A DNA stretch of 64,000 nucleotides from Mesocentrotus franciscanus (lineage: Eukaryota; Echinodermata; Echinoidea; Camarodonta; Strongylocentrotidae), in assembly GCA_037976565.1 (NCBI GenBank), contig CP137686.1, forward strand, positions 27,055,828-27,119,827. The letters are read 5' to 3'. Position numbers and translations under genes: made by a program. The notes under the pieces were generated by a model. That model had not been told where the DNA came from. It searched no databases and was given only the letters and a program-made list of their open reading frames with translations. The number at the start of each line of letters is the position of its first letter. Within the stretch, counting starts at the first letter, position 1. Positions 22,301 through 33,762 of this stretch are shown here, piece by piece.

Positions 22301-25300
22301 AGGGGCAAGTAGGTATACCACTTTTCACCTTATACACTGGACTAGGTGTAATTCCCAGTTAATGTAGATGTGCAAATCTTGCACGAAGCAAAACCTGCGG
22401 CCCATCCGGCAATTAATTTGGGATTATGAGAGATCAAAGTGTTGGGTCGTGGTTGGAGTGATGATGAATTTTCCTTCTGGGAAGGTTTGTTTGAAATAAT
22501 ACTGGAGGGTATGTGCATTACATGAGATCTATTGGTTAGAAAAGTAAAGTCACTCTTGTTGATTGATTTTCTGTTATTAGCCAAATACACATGTCCAATT
22601 TTCCATGTGCATCCAAGAGAATTTGACTTTCATGGAATTAGATCATTTTGTAAATCATACAAACTTGTAAATTTTCATACCTATAGGAAGAGAAGCGCCT
22701 CTCTACCTCAGATTTCTCCACCTTGCTCAACAACGATGCCTTCCATCGCTCTCTTCTTGCCTGTGCACTCGAAGTTGTCATGGTAACCTTTGGATACACA
22801 GGTCAGTACTGCATAGAAGGTTTAACCATGTTCTAATCCTGCAGTTGGGAAATAAAGCCAAACCCTGAGTGCCATGCAAGTCAAAATCAGATCTTGAAAT
22901 TATGGTGCCATAAACACCCCATAGTGGACACATAGCTGCCGAAAGCCACAAAGTAGCTAAAGGCTTGTCAAATTTAGACCCTAAGTATTGGCCATATTCA
23001 TCACTTAATGTCATGTAATCTCTTGGTAATGACCAAGTAACATCACATAGGTCCACATACAGCTGTGTAAAATCCACATAATTGCACACAGGATCCATTA
23101 TCAGTGTACACAGCTTATTGTACCTAGTAAGAATTATACCATTTGGAAGGTATCAATTTTGATATATTTCAAAATTCCCACTTGACTTTGTAGTCAGTGC
23201 TGTAACCATCACATGGATGCCATAATTGATAGAAGGATGCCATAATTGATAGATGGATAGCCATTATTTTGATAAATCTCACAATATTCAAATATTCTTC
23301 TTGGTCCCTGTCATCTTGTTTTCATGTTGGATCCTTAAAAGAACCCCCCCCCCCTTCTTTGTAACTACATGTATTTAAATGAAAGTGAGATGATGTTTGA
23401 AAGATTGAAATGATTGTTTTTGATCTCCTATAGTCTTCTTGTCTTCCCTTTACTCTACCAGCTTCACCAATCACCTCTGGCATGTCAGCTCTGAGCAGCA
23501 AGCTTCTGTTTCCATGGATACTGGATGTTTTTGACCTTCATTCATTCAACTTTATCAAGGTCATTGAGAGCTTTGTCAAGAATGAACCCAGGCTTACTGA
23601 GGAAGCTCGAAAGGTGAGTAGGTCATAGGTTAATGTAGTTTTAATATAGTCATTCCTCTCACCTAGTTGTTTTTAAATGGGTACCTATCAATGCTGGGGT
23701 AATAATGATAATGACCCTCAGGAAGAGCAGTTCTGATGAGGCTACTATCATGTTTGATATTGTGAACGGTAATTCCCCCTCATATCTTCAAGATATGTTT
23801 ACTCAGTCTGCAACAACACATCGTTATAGCACTAGAATGTCTCATACTCATGGATTAGTCATCCCAAAATAAAACTGAAAATGGTAGAAGGGCCTTTTCT
23901 TTTGAAGGTGCAATTATCTGGAACAACCGTACAAGTGAAGTACGAAATAACCAAACCAAGCAGTCCTTTTGCACAAGTTACTTGAGAAAAATGTAAATAA
24001 AACCCAAAACATAGCACATGCAAATAGGGAGTCTGTCACAAACTTGAATATATAATACTTATCAATTACAGATTACTGTATCTCTCACAATTATCCTACA
24101 AATGACACATTATGTATACTTATGTTTAGACACTCTTTTACTATGATATAAGGATTTGTTTTCAAAATATGTTTATGTATGATTTTCTTGATTTCTTTTT
24201 TGACTTGCTGAGTTAACATTTAAATTTGAAATTTTATCTGTATTCTTTCTGGTATATCATGATTACTATTCACCCTGTAATGATATTTTCATGTATATGT
24301 ATTTCTTTATATGTATTTTCATGTTATGCAGGGCCCCCAAGTATAACAGTATTTTAACTACTGATGGGGCTACCCTGTTAAAATAAAATGTAATAAATAA
24401 ATATAAATAAATAAGACCGTATTATCACCATATATTATTGTTTTATTCTATTTTTCTCTGAACCTTTCAGCATCTCCAAGGCATAGAGACACAGATCGTG
24501 GAATGCCTTGCGTGGTCTGTCAACTCACCTCTCTTTGATGCTCTCAAGAGGGTACGAGGGATTGAAGTTAACGGCTCTCTTACACAGGTACGCCATCAAT
24601 TTGGTAACAGCTGTGCCATGGGGTTGATAGGATAGGAGGTGCCTAGCTTAGAATTTACCCCTCATTTCTTGCCTAATACTGTATTTTTAGTATTTTGCCA
24701 GCTTCAATAGTGTACACACTAGAAAGTGGAAATTACTCCTGCATTTCAAATCCTTAATGCGCCTCTGTTTGGGATATAATACAGGGTTCGTACGGGTCAT
24801 GGAAAACCTGGAAAGTCATGGAATTTGGCTTAGTCTTTTTCCAGGCCTTTAAAGTCATGGAAAATCGATGTTTTGATAAAAGGGTCATGGAAAGTCATGG
24901 AATTACAAAATTCATGGAAAATTATGTGTTTTTATCGTCAGATGTGTAAATGATAAAACTAATTTCTTATTTCTATCTCTTCGTTTCTGTTTTCTCAGTT
25001 TGAATTTTGAAACCCATTTATTATGACTCGACTGTGATATTGTTGTTCGCCAGCTCTGTGAACGAACGCATTGTGTAATGTACTGGATGTATTGTGCGAG
25101 TGATCGTGTTTGATGAACTGTACACGCCTAGCTTGTGTGTGTATTACAGTATGTGCGTAGTGCTTGGCGGCGCGGCGGGGCTTGCATTTTCCGAGCACGT
25201 GTATTTTGGGGATCATCTCAAAATACCCCCAAAGTTGTGTTACCGACAGGGACAGTTTGGGTAATCATTTGTAGACAGAACAAAACGATATTTATTTTTC

Positions 25301-28300
25301 TATATTTTTTTATTTGTTAAAAAAAGAGACTTTTAATGATGCAAACAAAGATTTAATCACTAGTAAGGTCAAGTTGACATTTTCCCCAACAGTCAATGTA
25401 CTGCACTTTCCTATTTTGAGATCATCCCTTATTGAGCCCGTGTGTACGTATTTTGTTTTCCACTGCATGCATGCACTGTATATTGCTGCATGTACGTGAC
25501 ATCGATGATACTGACGTTAGTTTAAACTGTTTTGGACTAAAATTTCATGTTGTGAGTTATTGTCAGTTTAATCCAAAATGCCGGGGAACTGCTATTTTCA
25601 TGATGCCTGGTTGGATAATCCGACATATTATAGCGAATGGATTTTGAAAGCAAAGCTCCGATCCAGGAATGGCTAGATGCATGCAGTGTCTGCCAGTGTA
25701 ACTGTAAGTTCAATGTACGCAATTATGAGCGAAGCAGCGCTGCGCACTCCTTTTTGTACACTGTTTATCATCGCGGTCACAGTGTTTATCTTCTGCTCAT
25801 AGTCGAGTCATACGCGCACAATGTGTATTTTATGTGCCACATTTGCCCCTGGGAAAGTCATGAAAAGTCATGGAATTCTTACTTCGAAAGTCATGGAATT
25901 TTATTTGGCAAAAAGTGTACGAACCCTGTAATATTACTCACTCCCCAGATATAATGACAGATGAATCAATAAATTCAGTTTCAAATTCAAATTGTTTTGC
26001 CAAAAATTGGAATTAAAAACTGCTCAATTTCAGAATCCTCTATTCACCATTCTTCTCTTTTATTCAGATTCATCTGTTTCTTTCCTTAAATTAATATGTA
26101 ACGCCCCTCTAGGGGTAGAGGGTGCTAAAATAAAAGAACACGAGGAGAAACAATAGTTGGTTGTGATGCTATAGTGTCAAGACGTGGAATGGCCATTTAT
26201 TAGCAATATAATAAACGTAGAAACAATAATTATAAACAACATACTGTATTCACAGACAGTACCAACGCAAATAATCTTTACTCATGATAACATTGACTCA
26301 TCCAATCATTATCTAGGTAATATAAAAAGTAATCGTAATAACTCATTTTGTAACTATTAGACATTTCACCTCTAAATCCCTTTCATGTCCCATTATAATA
26401 ATCAAAATGACTAGACCGCTAAATAACTACAAGTATTTACAGGTTCATTCATAACGAAGTCTTTCATATGAATCTAAAATCAGCTTACTAGTCAATTCCA
26501 ACACAAATCATAATAACCTAATTGAACTGGCGAAGCAACATCAGAACACTTAAAGGACTTCTATCTTTCCTTTTCTATTTAAAAGCACAGGTTGGATAAT
26601 GGAATAATTTAGGGAAAATATCAAACATGGTTCAGACTGTTTAATGCCTTGATTAAAGTAAACTCCAACTTGAGGTGGAGTCTCACAAGTGAAAACAAGA
26701 TGGCTATCCTGATTCTAACAAAGTTAAAAGGCAGCATAATTAAATAACAGTCCTCTTCAAAAAGGAGGGTGAAAAGGAATTCTCTCCCTATGCTATACAG
26801 TACATAACCAGGGGGAAACAAAGAACATCTTAGACCCCGTTCTCACTCACTTTGAAAGTGGTCTTAGTTAGACCGCTCCAGAGGAACGGGTCTTGAGGAA
26901 CGGTTTGCGAGGGTTCACACTCCGAGCAGTTTTTTATGGCTCAAACCGCTCCACGAGTCAAAGTGGTCTTGTTGCTATGGCAGCTCAGGTCAGCGGGTAA
27001 ATTTTTTCGCTGAATACTAAGCGTATGTACCGTAATACATGTTTCGCACGCAACGTCACTAGACCACTTCCGTTCAAAGTACGCTTCCGTTCACACTCGC
27101 ACGTTAGAGCGCTCCAAACCGCTCTTAATAAGACCCGTTCCTCAAGACCACCTCCCGAGGTGGTCTTCTGGAGCGGTCCAGAAGTCCACTTCCTGGACCA
27201 CTTTGACCGTTCTCACTCACCTAAGAACCGCTCCTGAGGAACGGGTCTTAGTTAGACCGCTCCAACAAAGTGAGTGAGAACGGGGTCTTATTCTCGCAAA
27301 ACAAAGTTATCACTCTCTCAGTGACTATTCTACTTCTCAGCCTCTTTATGGCTGAACCCTAGTCTTTACAGCGCAGAACCCTATCCCGTTCCCCTTTCTG
27401 CATGACACACTGCATTAGAAGTAAATAGCTACTGTACAAAAGAATCTATAAATACTTAGCGGGTCTGATTAATCAGACTAACCCTACTAGAAGGGGGATT
27501 ACTGGTCTCCACCCTGTCCAACCACATGGTCGTTATCTCTATCTCTCTCTCTCTCTCTCTCTGCCAGTGCAGGAGTTTATGCCCTGTTTACATCTGACGT
27601 ATTTACATCTTTGATACCCACTGACACGTTCACTACTACTCATGACAATAACTGTGGGTTTGTTCACACATGCCTCCAAAGGACTATAGCTACTTTCACA
27701 TTATATATCAACTTGGTGACACAATACACCCTATATTATCCGCTTTAAGTTTGCCTACACTTATATAGCTGTATATCGATATGTACATTTCCAGCATTAA
27801 TGTATCCAAACTACTCAATTCATTCTATATTCTATACTTCCTTATCTAACTGATTACCAACAAGCTTTAGGTTGTAATAACAGTGATTTTGATACAGATG
27901 TAATAGATTCTATCCAAAGTACCAACTGAAGCACTCATCCAACTCTTACATATCCATCTTCCAAACTGCATCCTATTATCAAGAATTACATGCATGATAT
28001 ATGAACAACTTGTATTTAAATGAGTGTAATATCATAATATTATACAAACTAACAAAATATAAAAGGTAGGAATAAATTGTCTTACCTAAAATAAAAGAAC
28101 ACGAGGAGAAACAATAGTTGGTTGTGATGCTATAGTGTCAAGACGTGGAATGGCACATGGGCATTACAATCACTCATTTAGTCCCTCCTCACATGGTGTC
28201 CTTGACTCTTCCATTCTTTAGACGGGGTTTGTGTGTCCTCTAAGCTGGGAAGGGGCAACACTTTGATTGCATAATATACTGGCTGGTCTATACTGTACTT

Positions 28301-31300
28301 ATAGTAGCTTTGTATCAGAGACATAGAGTCTCTACCAAAAAGTAAAAGATACAGTATTGATACAAGTATATATTAAAAAAAAGAGGGGGGTACAAATTTC
28401 TACAAAATTATTCTTTTGCAGGGATCACAAATATTAAAGATATTTTTACAAATTGTTTTTGGAATTATACAATTTCTTTAGTTTCTTTTCCTTATGTTTG
28501 TTTTCAGAGTCCCAGCTCAAATGGTGTTTCCCATACATCTGCTGCAGATATGTAAGTCTTTATTCCATTTCCTCTTTACTTCATATATATATATATTTTT
28601 AATTGTCCTTGTCAAGAAGGAGCCTATGTATAATACCTGGGCTTTTCCCTTCTTCCTCTTACAGGACCTGCCTGTGCATTTTTATGCCTCGGCAACGAAG
28701 TAGCTGGAGGCATTATGTTTCAGGTTGTCCGTCCGTCTATATATCCCGTTCTCGTGATTGCGTTTTAAAAATTGCTTCTGTTTTGGTTTGTAAAATCGCT
28801 GTATGGCAGAGGCATCATTTTCAACTGCGCGCAGTCTATGTGACAGAAATATTCTCAACATTCCATGTGGTCTTAAACTTTTGAACATGTTGGTACTGTA
28901 TCAAAATGTTTAATATTCCATTTAAACAATGTCTTACAGTGACCTTCACCTGACCTTCTCCTACTCTTCATCATCTTAGGTTCTTGTCTCCTGTCCGTCC
29001 TGGTCACTATTCCTCCACTCACCGATCAAACGAGGCCACCCCACCCCGCCGCACCCACGCCCCCACCTGTGCCTCACGACTAGAGTACCCCTCCCCTAAG
29101 TCTGCCAGACTAGGCATTCAGCAGTGCCCCTCCCCTAGAGTGGGTTTGCAGAACTGCCCCTCCCCAAGGCCGAGCCACGGTGGGGCAGGAGTACAAGAGA
29201 AGCTGGGGTCTGTAACGCTCAACATGTTCTTCAACAAGGCGCTCCAGCTGGCATACCATCGACTCCATACCATGTGTAACCTCATGGATCTCAGCAAAGA
29301 TTTGGTAAGATGGCTACCTGAATTGTCACATATATTGGAATAGCATCCTCTTTCGGCACGATACATTTTGATTTATAAATTTTGTATTAAGGCTTCAATT
29401 GATTTTAAACATGACAGTGATCAGAATAATATTGAAGATATGCTAGATTTAATGATGCAAATAATGCTCGGTCGTAATCTATCTAAATGCTAATATGACT
29501 GTAGATAATGATAATGATGATGAACATGTTGCATGATTGAGTGTCACCTTTATTTTCTGGGATAACTATCTCTATAAAATTCATGAAAATTTCATATGTT
29601 GGAGGTTTATTTTAAAGGCTATCCATTGATTACATCCCCTGAAAACGTCCAAATGTTAATATTTTTTCAGAATCGTTCAATATGGATGTCTTAATACATG
29701 TAGCAATCATGTGTTTGAGGCTTCTTAGATGTGGTACTGATGTTATCCCTTTAAAATGTCTAACATACATTTTCTTTTTCTTTTTTTCAGAATCGGTTAA
29801 TGTGGACGTGTGTAGAGCACTGTATTACCAACAAACCATGGCTCTTACAAGGAAGACATCTTGATCAGGTAAGGAAGGAATACTTGGTATTAGGAGTGAA
29901 GATTTATTTATTGATAGTATGATTACATTTATTAACAGCTGTTAGGTAGAGCTTTACATGTTACAAGTGATTGACCAAAGCAGTTACAGATTATTACCCC
30001 GGTCACTGGATTCAATTACGATTCTGCAGATTACAGTACACACTCTCCACTCCCTTGGGAGCTTTTCAGTCAGTCGCCCATTGTATGAGCATGCGCATGA
30101 TAATCCAACACATTGATGGCCACATCCTGCCCACATAGACCTGGGTTGAGAGAAGCAATGTAGATAAAAAGACTTGCTTAAGGACATAAGTCCATACCGG
30201 TACTAGTCCTTCGTATCCCTGTTGAAAGGTTGAAACCACTCAACTACAAGTGGGCTTTAACAACTGCCTCTGTATGAAACGGAGCATGCCATCATAATCA
30301 TATATAGTCGGCAATGATTGTTTAGATACACAAGTGATTATTTTCTTTTTCATCACTTTGTAGATCATCATGTGCTGCATGTATGGTATCTGTAAAGTGC
30401 GGGACTGTGAGCGGAAATTCAAGGAAATCGTGAACATGTACAGAGGTCTGCCACATGCTCTTTCACAGGTACATCATTTTCTTCTTTGTATAAATGTATG
30501 GGCTTCATGCACTTATTGTGAAATGGTTATCATTAACAAATCTATAAATAGACAGGTAAATTAAAATAATCATTAACTGTGTTTCTACAGGAGATCTGGA
30601 AAATTATGGGTATTGTCTACCCGGATTAGACACTGAAAGTAGACACTGAAAGTAGAAAGGCAATAAACCTTTTATTTATGCAGATAACAGACATAAGCTG
30701 ACTTAAGCTGGTACAAGGATGTCTGGAAAGCAAGCGCTGTGGGCAGTGATGCATTGTGTCACGTGACCTTAATGCTAATGCCAAAGTACAGTAATGTTAA
30801 TACGGAACTGAGAAGGTGAGCTTCCCTCAAAAAATCCACCTCTGGAGATGGGTCCGCAATTTTGTAAGCGTTAAAATCGATGATGAGTTCTTCTTCTGAC
30901 CTCTCCGTAGAAGATGTTGTCAAACCAAGTCATTCGCTGTCCAACTCCTTCTTGTTTCCTTGTATCATGCCTTCATCTAAAATCTTCTATAGTTCTTATA
31001 CAAGCTCGAAATATCCACCTGTGGAGATGGGTACGCAATAATTTTAGCGATCGATGATGAGCTCTGGTTTTTACCTCTCCGTAGAAGAGTTCTGTCCACT
31101 GTGTGATGTTGTCAAACCAAGTGATTCACTGTCATAATTCCTTCTTGATTCCTTGTATCATGCCTTCATCCAAAAGCTTGTGTAGTTCTTTCCTTCTTAT
31201 ACAAGCTTCGTTTACTTTACAATCTTCATGGATAGCATGAACATCAGTATTCAATAATTTAATTGTCTAAATCATGTGTTGCCAATTGTGTTTCCCTTTG

Positions 31301-33728
31301 GCAGACGTACAAAAATGTTTACATGGGTGAAGGGAAGGAGAGTGCTTCCATCATCGTATTCTACAATCAGATTTTTATTCTACATACCAGAGAGTACATC
31401 CATAAATTCCAGCTCAACATCTCAGTAAGTACATTTGAACCTGCTTCAGTGATCATGTGTATAGTAAGATCAGGTTTCTATAACACCACCTGTATAAACA
31501 GACTGCTCTTTATATAGTCCATCTTTTAACTTTCCCTTGAAAAATATTTCTCATTGAAACCTGTACTGAAGTAACTGTCCATGAAGACCACTTGCCTACA
31601 AAGAACGCGTTTCCCTTATACTTGAGTACTTTTTATATTTAGGTTTCACTGCAATTGTCCAAAATTAAAAATGCCTAATGTGTGCAGTCTCCATTTAGAC
31701 TATTTGTAATGCAATTATTAAAAGCAGGCAAATATAATGGGTCTTTACTAGACAGTCGTGTATGAGTTTGTTTGCATGATATGAATGTCCTATTATTTCA
31801 TTTATTACACAGCCTGCCAACCTGTCTCCTGTACCGTCCCGCTGCCAAGCAACAGCTTCACAAGCCACACCCATCTATCAGTAAGTCAAATGTTTTTTTA
31901 AAGGTACTCATCACCTACAAATCAATTTTGTGTATAGCTAGTATGTTTAAAATCAACTAAAAAGAATTACCTTTCATTCTATGGGTTGATGGTTTTAAAA
32001 CATGAAAGAAATAAACAGTAACATTAAAAAAACCTTGCCCGGAACCAAGACGAACATAGATTCCGTATGCGCCTTTTTCCTTTTTCTATACATGTGGGTA
32101 CAGGTGCATCAGATGTTCTGTCTACATTTGTATATCCACCCAGGCAGGATTTATTTTGTGAACAGCTACCGTAGCCATTGCTCGTGTAATAATGTCCAAA
32201 CCCCTTCAGAAGTGCATAGGAATATTGTATCATAACATGATATATGCTATGAAAAAAAAATAGTCTATTGTGTATTTTCATTATCTTGTGTGGTTCATTG
32301 GTTGTGTTTTCAGAGTGCCAGGTGCTTCAAATCTGTACATCTCACCTATGAAGGACTCTCCATTCAAAAGTCCTCAGCCAGTCGGCTCAGTCTCATCACC
32401 AGGTCAAATGACACCAAGGACAAGGTAAGCTTGATCGACACTCCCTTCTATGCCACAAAATGAACAAGGTTCATAAGGGAACCTTGAAGTGGTAAATTTT
32501 TTTTTTTTATCACTTGTTTTAATGTTGAATTGGGCATGTAATATATATCTCTTGGGGTAAAAAAAATTCACAATGTCCATTCTTAATACAAAAAAATATT
32601 TTGGCACTCAGCATGAATGAAATTGAGATCTCTCTGTTTGTGGTCCTTCTTTCTCTCCCTTACCCCTCCTTTCTTAATCCTTTTCTCTCTCCTACCCCTC
32701 CCCTTATTTCTTAATCCCTTTTCCTCTCTCCCACATACATTCTCTATGCTCTTACATGTTGTCTTGCAATTTATTTTGCATTACCTATCACCAGTGTAAT
32801 TGAGTATTTTATAATCCACTGGCAGTACATGTACATGTTTATGTAAAAACATCTTCATAAATGCCTTTGTTATATTTCTTTGATCACAGGACTTTATACA
32901 GCTTCGGGGAGTCTTTGAGTGTAAGTAAAATATGCAATTTATATTTCCTCAGTTCTGTTTTATTTTTTATACAAGATTAATCTGTGTTTTTACATTTCCA
33001 GTTCCTCTGAATAAATGTTATGTCCTTATCAGGCCCAGCACATCAAATTGCACAGGACGAAAAGTATTATGATAAAGGTCTGATTTATTTATCTTGTTAT
33101 TCTTCAGATTTGTGTATTATTATATATTTTTAGGAGAGATGATTTATTTCAATAGAAGAAATCAAAAAATTTAAAGGATAATCTTATATTTTGTGGCAAT
33201 CCCATTGCTTTAAGATTGAGATCAATATATTATTCTCTTGACTCTTTAGTCTGAACAATTACGAGAGTTCAACCAGCAGGTTGCAAGACCAGAGAGGTCA
33301 CCTAGACCTTCGAGTAAGAGGCTGAAGTTGGAGGAGCTAGATGGGCCGGCAGAGAATGGTGACAGCTCGTCTCATCAAGAAGATGGGTAAGAAGAATAAA
33401 TGGTGGTATTGCTATGGGTGGTGGCGGTTGTGGTGGTAGTGGAAGTGGTGAGGTCGATGATGATGATGATGGTGGTGATGAGGAGGATGATGATGAATAT
33501 GATAAATTTTGGAGTTGGAGAAGCTGGATAGACTGGGAGAGAACAGTTGACAGTTCATCTCATTGAGAACAAGGGTAAGAAGAGTTGATAGATGCTGGTG
33601 ATGGTGGTGGTGGTGATGATTCTGGTGGTTGTGGTTGTGGGGATGGTGGTGGTGGTGGTAGAAATGGTTGTAAGGGGAATTAATCGTAGTGGTTGTGATG
33701 ATCGTGGTTGTGGTGGTTGTGGTGGTGG

Positions 33729-33762
<34 letters not shown>

